Below are positions 51,217 through 59,614 of a stretch of DNA of 64,000 nt, piece by piece. The notes beneath the pieces were generated by a model. The model made no database searches and was not told the origin of the DNA. It was given only the letters and a program-made list of their open reading frames with translations. Both the position numbers and the translations under genes were made by a program. This DNA comes from Paenibacillus monticola (GTDB lineage: Bacteria; Bacillota; Bacilli; Paenibacillales; Paenibacillaceae). The stretch's first letter is position 1; every line of letters begins with the position of its first letter. The stretch covers positions 620,001-684,000 of the forward strand of contig NZ_WJXB01000002.1 of NCBI RefSeq assembly GCF_009664975.1, given 5' to 3'.

Positions 51217-52380
51217 TTAAGGCTCAATCGTACCTAGAAAACGAATCGCCAGCTCTCGATAGAAGCTGATCGATTGCAGATAAGCCTCTATATCGACCCA
51301 TTCATCGGGCTGATGGGCCAAGCGCTGATCACCGGGGCCATAGATCAGGATAGGCAATCTGCCGTGGTCATGCAGCACCGAGCCGTCTGTATAATAGGAA
51401 ACCCCTTGCACCTGTTCAGCTGCTTCGCCGCTAATATCAAGCGCGGTGCGGATCAATAGCTGTGTTGGATCTGTGTACACGGAGCTGCGGTCCAGCACGG
51501 ACTCCACTTGAAAGCGGTACTCGGGGTGAAGCTGCTGAATGTCCTGCAGCTTCAGCTCTATTTGTGCCAATAATTGAGCATGGTCTAGCGGAGGAACCGT
51601 ACGAATATCTACGTCAATGGCACATCGGTCCGGTATCACATTCGTCTGGATGCCTCCCTCGATTCTGTTCACGGACAAGCTGCTTGTGCCCAGCACAGGA
51701 TCAACAGCCTTCCATTCCAAGGAGTGACGGTGCAAGATAGCCATGATCTCAGTCATCCCCTCGACAGCGTTCAGGCCGAGATGCGGCATAGAGCCGTGTG
51801 CACTGCGCCCAAATAAGGAGATCCGCAGCCATAACGCACCCTTGTGCCCCACGGCCACCTTGCTGCTCGTCGGCTCTCCGATAACAAGCCCATCCAGATC
51901 GTGCAGGTTGTTATGCTCTGCATATATGCGGGCACCGCAGCTGTCTACCTCTTCCCCCGCCGTGGCCAGGAAGATCAGATCGCCGTCCAGCTGAATACCT
52001 TCTTGATGGAGCGAGGCGGCGGCGAGCAGCATGGCCGCCAGTCCGCTTTTCATATCGGAAGTCCCACGTCCATACATACGATTGCCGTCAATCACTGCTC
52101 CATGAGGATCATAAGCTCCGGCGGCGGAGGTCCAAGGGCTGACCGTATCCAGATGCCCACAGAACATCAGCCGCTTGCGCCCACTTCCCGTAAGCACCAG
52201 CTCCAGATTGCTGCGTCCTTTTTCCAGAGAACTTATACTGCTGGTCATTCCGAGTTCCTGCAAAAAGTCCTGCAGCACCAGTGACAGGCGATGCTCGTTC
52301 CCAGGGGGATTGCATGTATTTACTGCTATCAGTCTCTGCAAGAAAGGAATGGCAATTGCCCGACCCATCACACTCTTCAT
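51217..52380 (-). CDS. M20 family peptidase/deacylase (ArgE/DapE type)
   Basis: The 387-aa protein has the zinc motifs MFCGHLDTV (His and Asp), GRGTSDMKSGLAA and ATAGEEVDSCGA (catalytic Glu-Glu). The dimerisation domain has RSAHGSMPHLGLNAVE. The ATG has AGGAGG upstream. It follows the cluster B permease by 115 bases on the same strand and may be read with it. Substrate is an N-acyl or peptide bond, unknown. Confidence 0.9.
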   Translation of the reverse strand: MKSVMGRAIAIPFLQRLIAVNTCNPPGNEHRLSLVLQDFLQELGMTSSISSLEKGRSNLELVLTGSGRKRLMFCGHLDTVSPWTSAAGAYDPHGAVIDGNRMYGRGTSDMKSGLAAMLLAAASLHQEGIQLDGDLIFLATAGEEVDSCGARIYAEHNNLHDLDGLVIGEPTSSKVAVGHKGALWLRISLFGRSAHGSMPHLGLNAVEGMTEIMAILHRHSLEWKAVDPVLGTSSLSVNRIEGGIQTNVIPDRCAIDVDIRTVPPLDHAQLLAQIELKLQDIQQLHPEYRFQVESVLDRSSVYTDPTQLLIRTALDISGEAAEQVQGVSYYTDGSVLHDHGRLPILIYGPGDQRLAHQPDEWVDIEAYLQSISFYRELAIRFLGTIEP

Positions 52381-52495
52381 TCTTCTAGTTCCTCCTGTAC
52401 CTGCTGATTTCAGCTCTACTAAACTGAAATCTACCCTATTCCGGTAACAAGCGCAAGCACGAAAAGTGAAACTATCCAGCTGCAGAACAGCTTCC

Positions 52496-53380
52496 TTATC
52501 CCTTTACCGCGCTCCCTGCCACACCTTGGATAATGTACCTTTGCCCAATGAGGAAAATGATCAGCATAGGAATAATACCCGCCGTAGCCGCTGCCATCAT
52601 TCCGTTATAATCCACATTGTTCTCCAGAATAAAGTTCTGTAGTCCTAGTGGAACTGTATACAGGTCTTTATCTAACAAGAAGACAAGTGCATTCTCATAA
52701 TCGTTCCAGTGCCAGGAGAAATCGATGATGGCTAGGGTAGCGAGTGCAGGCTTAGCCAGCGGCAGAATAAGCTGGAAGAAAATGCGGAAATGACCCGCCC
52801 CGTCAATAAATGCCGCTTCGGAGATTTCAGCCGGTACTGTAAGGAAGAACTGACGCAGCATAAATACTCCGAATATTGTAAACATTCCCGGAAGAATCAG
52901 TGCCCAGTGGGTATTGTAAATCCCCGCCCATTCGAACATGATGAATTTCGGCACGAACAGTACCTGCGGCGGCACCATCATCATAGACAGGTAGACTAGA
53001 AATAACGCCTCCCGTCCTTTAAACTGTATCCGCGCAAATCCATAGGCGGCAAAAGAAGATAGAAACACGGCACCGATCATGCTGATCAGTGATATTTTCA
53101 AAGAATTCAAATAATAGGTCACAAAGCTATCGCTGCCTGTCCACACCTTGATGTGATGCTCCCAGTTCAAGCTAGACGGTATCCACTGAATCGGGTATAC
53201 AAACACGTCTGCGGGAGATTTGAACGAAGTGCTGATCATCCAGACAAAGGGCACAATCATTAATAAGGCGAAGCCGGACATGATCAGTGTCATGATTATT
53301 TTTCGGATATTGATGAAGGAATCCGCTTTGATCTCAGGCGTGTTCCGTGTAGCCGGTTCCACAGTATTTACTCTCTCCAT
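52496..53380 (-). CDS. ABC sugar permease, MalG type, cluster B
   Basis: The 294-aa protein has six helices and the EAA loop SEAAFIDGAGHFRIFFQLILPL. The end is VAGSAVKG. The ATG has GAGGAGG upstream, 12 bases after the MalF-type gene. It is a paralogue of the permease at 18851 by order and motif. Confidence 0.93.
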   Translation of the reverse strand: MERVNTVEPATRNTPEIKADSFINIRKIIMTLIMSGFALLMIVPFVWMISTSFKSPADVFVYPIQWIPSSLNWEHHIKVWTGSDSFVTYYLNSLKISLISMIGAVFLSSFAAYGFARIQFKGREALFLVYLSMMMVPPQVLFVPKFIMFEWAGIYNTHWALILPGMFTIFGVFMLRQFFLTVPAEISEAAFIDGAGHFRIFFQLILPLAKPALATLAIIDFSWHWNDYENALVFLLDKDLYTVPLGLQNFILENNVDYNGMMAAATAGIIPMLIIFLIGQRYIIQGVAGSAVKG

Positions 53381-53392
53381 TGCTATTCCTCC

Positions 53393-54274
53393 TCAATAAT
53401 GAACCCAGCGTTTTTGTCCGAGCCACTGGAGCACGGTAAAGATCATGATAATCACGAACAGTGCCCAGGAAATCGCTGCGGCATAACCCATTTCGTAATA
53501 GCGGAAGGCATTCTGATAAATAAACAGTGACAGTACCGTGGTACTGTTCCCAGGTCCGCCTTGGGTAATGGCCTGAATGATTCCGAAGTTCTTGATCGTC
53601 ATAATCAGACCGGTGATCAGCAGCAGGAAGGTTGTCGGGCTCACTAATGGCCACATGATCCGCCGGATAATCTGCCACGGCCGGGCACCGTCAATTTTGG
53701 CCGCTTCCATCAGCTCTTCTGGAATTTCCTGCAGGGCAGCCAAGTAGATGATCATATTGTAGCCGAGCATAAACCAGACCCAGATGATGTCAATGGCATA
53801 CATGGACGATCCCGTAGTAGACAGCCAGCCGGGCGGATGTGCAATCCCAATCCCTTTCAGGAAGCCGTTAATGGGACCGGAAGAGGGCTGAAACAACAGC
53901 ATCCAGACAAAGGCAACTGCAACCCCACTGGTTATATAGGGCATGAAGTAAAGCGCCCGCAGGGTTTTTTGAAAATAAACGGATTTGTTCAGCGCCACAG
54001 CCACAATAAAGGACAGGACGATGGATATCGGAACGGCCAGGAGAAATACAAATGTATTCTTCAGCGCCACATAAAACAGCTCATCTCCAAGCATCCTTCT
54101 GATATTGGCCAGCCCGATAAAGTGCGTCTCTGGACTCATAAACTTGTAATCGGTGAACATCAGATAAAAAGAATAGGCCGCCGGTATAATAAAAAACAGC
54201 AATACCCCGAGCATATTTGGTCCGATAAAAATATATCCCAACCTACTCTGCCTTTTCATCCATGATTTGTTCAT
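53393..54274 (-). CDS. ABC sugar permease, MalF type, cluster B
   Basis: The 293-aa protein has six helices and an EAA loop, MEAAKIDGARPWQIIRRIMWPL. The ATG has TAAGGAG upstream. It lies after a terminator-like hairpin downstream of the binding protein gene, which may set its level lower. Confidence 0.93.
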   Translation of the reverse strand: MNKSWMKRQSRLGYIFIGPNMLGVLLFFIIPAAYSFYLMFTDYKFMSPETHFIGLANIRRMLGDELFYVALKNTFVFLLAVPISIVLSFIVAVALNKSVYFQKTLRALYFMPYITSGVAVAFVWMLLFQPSSGPINGFLKGIGIAHPPGWLSTTGSSMYAIDIIWVWFMLGYNMIIYLAALQEIPEELMEAAKIDGARPWQIIRRIMWPLVSPTTFLLLITGLIMTIKNFGIIQAITQGGPGNSTTVLSLFIYQNAFRYYEMGYAAAISWALFVIIMIFTVLQWLGQKRWVHY

Positions 54275-54445
54275 TGTTCCCCCACTCCTTATATGTGTGA
54301 TCTCGCATTAAGCATAACAAGAGCACCTGTGTCTTATAAGGAACATAACCGCTGACCTGATATCACATAAATACACATTTTCGGCAGAGGGTTTATAGTG
54401 GAACAAGCGCAGAAATGTTCTATCGCCCGCCCCCCATAAGAAAAA

Positions 54446-54473
54446 ACAGCCGCCCCCAATTGGGGACGACTGT
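54446..54473 (-). terminator. Terminator between binding-protein and permease genes
   Basis: ACAGCCGCCCCC and GGGGACGACTGT pair around AATT. The minus strand ends TTTTTTC. It lies 15 bases past the binding-protein stop and 170 bases before the permease. Confidence 0.8.
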
Positions 54474-54488
54474 GCTTAGGCATATAGA

Positions 54489-55799
54489 TTACTTGCCTTG
54501 AAGCTTCAGGAAATCATTATGACGCTTCACCATATTCTGTACCGTTTCGGCTGCGGTCTGATTCCCAAGGAAGTATTTCTCGTATTCCTGAGCGCGCATA
54601 TCAACTATTTCTTGAGCTATTCCACGTACAAAGGTTGGTGTCTTATCATTGTAGAGTACGAACTCCAATGATTCCTTATCATAAGAATCCGCATGATCAC
54701 CCAGCAGATGATCAATAGCGGTCTGCTGATCGACTGCATTCGAAGAAGGTAGACGACCTCCGGCTGCCATCGGAAGCATACCTCCGTCAGCGTACCATTT
54801 CAGAAACTCCCAGGCGGCATCCTTATTCTTTGATTTTGAATTAATGGAGATAAAGTCACCCAAGCCGCCGCTCTTCACGAAATCTGCTTCATTCCCGGTC
54901 AATCTCGGCACAGGTGCAAAAGCGATCTGAAAGTCACGCGGGAATTCTGTTGTATTGTTGGAGCTGCGAATCAGCCACTCTCCGATGTTGATCATCGCCG
55001 ATTCACCGCCGAGGAACATATTTTCCACTGGCATTTTCGAGGTTAATTGCTCACCCAGCGGTGGCGTGGTTAGATCGTCCTTCATCATGCCATTCAGGGT
55101 TTCCAGCCATTGGGTCACTAACGGATCATCCATATTAGAGGTGCCATCTGCCTTTACATAACCATCCTTGACCAAGACGGAATCCAGGGGATCGACCAGT
55201 GAGGCGGTGTGCTGCACCAGACCGTATTTAAAGCCCTCCGCTTTAAGCTTTACCGCGTATTCTCTTGCTTCATCCCAGGTCCAGGCCGTAGGAATAGCTA
55301 AGCCTGCTTTATCCAGTGCTTCTTTATTAAGCGCAAAGAAAAATGAATTCTTCTTGGTCGGCATGCCATAGTATTTATCATCAACTTTCCAAGAAGCCGC
55401 GTCCGCGCCCATTTTCTCGTCAATATTGTAGTCCGTATATCCACTAAGATCGAGCGCAATGTTGCCCTTTACACGCTTATCCAGATTAGTCAGTGTGTAG
55501 TTGACATACAGATCGACGTTTTGTCCTGTAGAGAGCGCGGTATCCAGCTTCAGATTGCCGTCATCATCATTCACAAACCGCACATATTCTACCTGAATAT
55601 CAGGATGTGCTGTGTTCCAGGTATCCACGACCTCCTGCGGACCATTCTCCGGCGGCACGGCACCCCACATCGTAAGCTTCACCGGCCCACTGTTCGATCC
55701 TTCTCCACCGTTTGCCTTATTGTTGCCTCCGCATCCGCTTAACACACCGAGCATCAGCACACACACTGTTAGTACGGTCAACCATTTTTTATTTCTCAT
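54489..55799 (-). CDS. ABC sugar-type substrate-binding lipoprotein, cluster B
   Basis: The 436-aa protein has a lipoprotein signal with lipobox LSGC and GGNNKANGGEG. VKLTMWGAVPPENGPQEVVD begins the family 1 binding fold, followed by WTWDEAREYAVKLKAEG. It would be tethered at the outer membrane face. It is divergent in sequence from the cluster A protein. The gene follows the response regulator by about 164 bases. Confidence 0.92.
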   Translation of the reverse strand: MRNKKWLTVLTVCVLMLGVLSGCGGNNKANGGEGSNSGPVKLTMWGAVPPENGPQEVVDTWNTAHPDIQVEYVRFVNDDDGNLKLDTALSTGQNVDLYVNYTLTNLDKRVKGNIALDLSGYTDYNIDEKMGADAASWKVDDKYYGMPTKKNSFFFALNKEALDKAGLAIPTAWTWDEAREYAVKLKAEGFKYGLVQHTASLVDPLDSVLVKDGYVKADGTSNMDDPLVTQWLETLNGMMKDDLTTPPLGEQLTSKMPVENMFLGGESAMINIGEWLIRSSNNTTEFPRDFQIAFAPVPRLTGNEADFVKSGGLGDFISINSKSKNKDAAWEFLKWYADGGMLPMAAGGRLPSSNAVDQQTAIDHLLGDHADSYDKESLEFVLYNDKTPTFVRGIAQEIVDMRAQEYEKYFLGNQTAAETVQNMVKRHNDFLKLQGK

Positions 55800-55963
55800 A
55801 GCTCCTGCGACCTCCCTGATTTGAAGTGGATTGTACTTCCCTTACATCGTAGCAGGGATACCGCATTCATTTTAAGCAACAAATCCACCTTCCTTAGTGA
55901 ACAAATATACGGAATTTGCTGCTCGCAGGACGATGTTCAGGCACACACTTTTCTTCTACTCTA

Positions 55964-56779
55964 CTAGGGTCGGTGGCGATACTGACTTGGTGTGCAGCCC
56001 GTCCAGCGCTTGAATATTTTGATGAAATAATTATCATTGGCAAAGCCTACTCTGTGTCCAACCTCGTGTATCGGCAAATCCGTTTCCCGCAAATACGTCG
56101 CCGCCTTCTCCATTCGCACGCCATGTAAATAATGGATTAAGGTATGCCCTGTTTTCTTTTTGAAAAGAGCACTCACATAATTCTCCCCCATCATCACGTA
56201 GCGGGACATGAATTTGACGGAGATATCCTGGTCGTAATTCTGGCCGATGTATTCGATGATTTTATTAATCTCAGGATGGGTAACAACTGGCTCACCCACC
56301 GGCTCCAGCAGGGATTGAAAACCGGAAGTTGCGACAACCGCAACCTCATCATCTACCGGTACAATCTCCTCTGTCACCGAATTCACGACTGGCTGGGCAC
56401 TCGCATCCAGTTCGGAGCTGACTTTGCGCAGCGTATCCCGCAATGAATTCACGCTCATAGACAGCTTCAGAATATAATTGGAGGCTCCATATTCCATCGC
56501 TTGACGAACATATTCGAACTCACTCATACAGGTCAGCATAATAAATTTGGTATTCATTCCTGCTTGCCTGGTTTGCTTCAGCAGCTCGATTCCATTCATC
56601 CCGGGCATCACTATGTCTGCAAGCACCAGATCTGGAGAGAGCCTTGTGATCATTTCCAGTGCTTCCGTACCGTTGCCGGACTCACCGATCACGGTGAAGC
56701 CCAACTCCTCCCAGGAAATGATCTCTTTCACGGACTCTCTTACGAATACTTCATCCTCCACTAGCAGTACGCTCCACAT
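55964..56779 (-). CDS. AraC-type response regulator, cluster B
   Basis: The 271-aa protein has a receiver domain (about 1-120) with Asp55 (LVLADIVMPGMNG) and Lys105. A short linker and a C-terminal AraC domain (about 170-268; ENYVSALFKKKTGHT and VGHRVGFANDNYFIKIFKRW) follow. It is half the length of the cluster A regulator because the middle domain is missing. AAGGGGG precedes the ATG; it is 11 bases after the kinase. Confidence 0.93.
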   Translation of the reverse strand: MWSVLLVEDEVFVRESVKEIISWEELGFTVIGESGNGTEALEMITRLSPDLVLADIVMPGMNGIELLKQTRQAGMNTKFIMLTCMSEFEYVRQAMEYGASNYILKLSMSVNSLRDTLRKVSSELDASAQPVVNSVTEEIVPVDDEVAVVATSGFQSLLEPVGEPVVTHPEINKIIEYIGQNYDQDISVKFMSRYVMMGENYVSALFKKKTGHTLIHYLHGVRMEKAATYLRETDLPIHEVGHRVGFANDNYFIKIFKRWTGCTPSQYRHRP

Positions 56780-56790
56780 GGCTTACCCCC

Positions 56791-58572
56791 TTAATCTTCC
56801 GTTAGCTGTCCCTGCTTATAGGGCGTTGATAATAAAAAGGGAATACTGAACCGGATCAATGTACCCGGTGTAAGGCTGATGATCGTAAGCTCGCTTTGCC
56901 CCTTGAACAGCAAGCGCAGACGTTCCTTGAGATTGGACAGCCCAATCCCCGGTCTGCTGCGTGTGAGCTGTATTCGCCGCGATTCTTCCATTCCAATCCC
57001 GTTATCCTCTACCTCCAGTGTAAGTTGCCCTTTATCATTCTTATAGATTCCAATGCGGATCATCCCCCGCTCGGTAAGCTGCCCAACGCCATGGCGGATC
57101 GCGTTCTCTACCAGTGGCTGTAGACTGAGCTTCGGCACTAACGCATACTCCAGTTCATCAGCAAACTCACAAGTTACTTCGAAGCTGTCGCGATAACGGA
57201 TACGTTGAATATGCAGATAAGCCTGCACCAGCTCAATCTCGTCTTTCAAATATACCAACTCCACCTGTGCATTCAGGCTGACCTCCAGCAGCTTACCTAG
57301 GGAGACGCACATCTCGGAAATCTCTTCATTCCCACTGCGAATGGCACTCCACTTCATCGTATTTAAAGTATTCAGCAGAAAGTGCGGATTCATCTGAGCC
57401 AGCAGCATATGGAAGTGGACAGCCTCCTTTTGCCGTTCCTCGGCCTTCAACTGCGCAATCAACTTATTCGTATCATCGAGCATCGTGTTAAAGGTTCGGG
57501 TCAGCTCCAGTACCTCACCGCGACTTTTCCCTTCGGGAATGCGGATCTTCAGATTTTTGCGAACGACATCCTTCATCTTGTTCTGTAAATGGGACAAAGG
57601 TCGGGTAAAGGTGGCCGAGATCATAAACGCCATCAGTACAAACGCAGCAGTGAAGCCAAAAAAAGTCAGAAAATAGCGCTGCTTAAGTCCCGATATTTCA
57701 TTAAAAAGCACAGAAAGTGGAATGCGGTTTACCATATACCAGTCCAAGGATTCAATATAAACATAATTGACCAGCGTGCCTGATCCTTCATCAGTCAGAT
57801 AAGCCTGAGTAGGGTTCTGGGCAATTTTCCGGGTGATTTCCAGAGAAAGAGCAGCATCCTTGGAGGAACGGGCTACCGTTTCACCCTTGCCTGTAATCAG
57901 AAAATATTCTTGGTTACTTAGTGAGGCCTTCAAAACCGACTGGAACCAGAAGGAATAGTCAATGCTGATTCTAGCCAACCCATAAGGCTTGCCACTGCTA
58001 TCTTTCATATAAGCGTAGAGCGACAGCAGATAGGGGCTTGCAGAAACCTCCCGCAGCACATTGTTCTCGTCTCTGGAGTCCCACTGGTAAAATAGCTCAT
58101 CATTGCTAAGATGCTGACGAAAGCGTTCCCTGTAAGGAGCATACGCCAAGGCTTTTTTAGGCAAATATGAGGTGTATACGCTCTCATGGAAGTCCACCAA
58201 TGTAAAATACACAGACGGATTATATAGAAAAAAGCTATTATTGAGCATTTTAAATTTCTCTTCAATCAACGATTTATTCTCCAAAGTAGTCTGACTCTTA
58301 GGTGAAGTCAATACTTTGCGGACCACCGAATCCTGCTCCAGAAAGATCAGTGTCTTAAAGGCAATACTCATCTGATCCTCCAGCGTTCCGTACATCTGCA
58401 CCAGCTGCTCATGACTCTGCTGGCTGATTTTTTCCTCGACCAGAGATTCGATCTGCCTGTAATTATATACATTCAGCACACTGAAGGGCAGCAGAATGAG
58501 AATAAGGAAGGCTCCGAACAGCCTGTATCTCAGCTTTTGCGGTAAAAAGGTTTTCCAGTCCGGCTTCTTCAT
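56791..58572 (-). CDS. Sensor histidine kinase (YesM-like), cluster B
   Basis: The 593-aa protein has membrane helices at about residues 17-37 and 300-320, bracketing an extracellular sensor. HAMP is at about 320-375. His397 is in NPHFLLNTLNTMKW. The ATPase region has LSLQPLVENAIRHG, VEDNGIGM and GIGLSNLKERL. Start ATG with GGGGAG at some distance. It is followed after 11 bases by its regulator. Confidence 0.93.
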   Translation of the reverse strand: MKKPDWKTFLPQKLRYRLFGAFLILILLPFSVLNVYNYRQIESLVEEKISQQSHEQLVQMYGTLEDQMSIAFKTLIFLEQDSVVRKVLTSPKSQTTLENKSLIEEKFKMLNNSFFLYNPSVYFTLVDFHESVYTSYLPKKALAYAPYRERFRQHLSNDELFYQWDSRDENNVLREVSASPYLLSLYAYMKDSSGKPYGLARISIDYSFWFQSVLKASLSNQEYFLITGKGETVARSSKDAALSLEITRKIAQNPTQAYLTDEGSGTLVNYVYIESLDWYMVNRIPLSVLFNEISGLKQRYFLTFFGFTAAFVLMAFMISATFTRPLSHLQNKMKDVVRKNLKIRIPEGKSRGEVLELTRTFNTMLDDTNKLIAQLKAEERQKEAVHFHMLLAQMNPHFLLNTLNTMKWSAIRSGNEEISEMCVSLGKLLEVSLNAQVELVYLKDEIELVQAYLHIQRIRYRDSFEVTCEFADELEYALVPKLSLQPLVENAIRHGVGQLTERGMIRIGIYKNDKGQLTLEVEDNGIGMEESRRIQLTRSRPGIGLSNLKERLRLLFKGQSELTIISLTPGTLIRFSIPFLLSTPYKQGQLTED

Positions 58573-58719
58573 TCTAAGTCAGCTCTCCCCACTCGTTAGT
58601 GCCCCAATTATATCATCAGCTCCATCAACCCAGCCGAAATTACCTGAAATTGCATTGTTTTGTTGCATCACACGCCGCAGAACATGCTTGGCATACACAG
58701 ATTTGTTCTATCTATGCCG

Positions 58720-59487
58720 CTAAACACGATGCCGCTTTCTATATTCCGTGGGGCTCATTCCTACTGTCTTCGAAAACACCCGGCTGAGATAAAACCCATT
58801 CTCATAGCCGCATCTTTCGGCAATCTGAGTCAAGTTCAGTTCACTATCATGGAGCAGATTCTTGGCTCTTTTTAAGCGAATCGACTTTAAATACTGGGAG
58901 GGCGTCTCCTGAAAAGCTGCCTGAAAACGGCGGGTCAGCTGTACCGGGCTTAAAGCCAGACTGCGGGCGATGTCCTGCAGGCTTAGCGACGTTCCGGCAT
59001 GCTGTTCTAGCAGTGCTGCAGCCTCCGCCATCAGGGCGTCTTCGGTGAATTTCTGTTCTCTTACAACCTCCATCCTGTTCTCTAATTGATGCAGCAGCCA
59101 AAGATCCGCGATAAGATGTGTTTTCCAGTCCTGTACAAGATGGCCACTATCCTCGCTGGATTGGCGTAAATAGGCATAATTGGAGCTCAGACGTTTACTA
59201 TCATTGATATGAAACTTGCCTGCTGGCGGCATCAGTCTTAGCATCTCTTCCTCACTACAGTTGAACTGAATATAATGAAAGGTTAGCGGCGTAACCGTTT
59301 TTCTATAAAAGGTGACTCCGGGAGGGCAGACCACAAGATCCCCAAAGCTTGCGCTGCCGTTATGCTGTCCAATCTCATACTTGAAAACGCCCTCCTCTAC
59401 GGCAAAGGCTACCCACGAATCATAACAATCACTAGAGAGTGCGAACTGTCCCTTCTGCTTCCAGTAGATATGGTTCAAGAGCTCCAT
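58720..59487 (-). CDS. AraC family regulator
   Basis: The 255-aa protein has an N-terminal cupin-like sensing domain (about 1-130; GDLVVCPPGVTFYRKTVTPLTFHY) and a C-terminal AraC domain (about 155-252) with IARSLALSPVQLTRRFQAAF and CGYENGFYLSRVFSKTVGMSPTEYRKRHR. It is divergent from the large FAD gene and may activate it. About 150 bases separate it from the kinase gene. Confidence 0.92.
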   Translation of the reverse strand: MELLNHIYWKQKGQFALSSDCYDSWVAFAVEEGVFKYEIGQHNGSASFGDLVVCPPGVTFYRKTVTPLTFHYIQFNCSEEEMLRLMPPAGKFHINDSKRLSSNYAYLRQSSEDSGHLVQDWKTHLIADLWLLHQLENRMEVVREQKFTEDALMAEAAALLEQHAGTSLSLQDIARSLALSPVQLTRRFQAAFQETPSQYLKSIRLKRAKNLLHDSELNLTQIAERCGYENGFYLSRVFSKTVGMSPTEYRKRHRV

Positions 59488-59614
59488 AAAATCCCTCTCT
59501 CTGAAATAAAGTATATGGATAATGATATATTAGTGCATTTTAAAAGTAAATAAACAGCGTCAATATGAAATTATAGATATGTTTTTCTAATCCTATACAA
59601 AGAGGTGCGAAATC

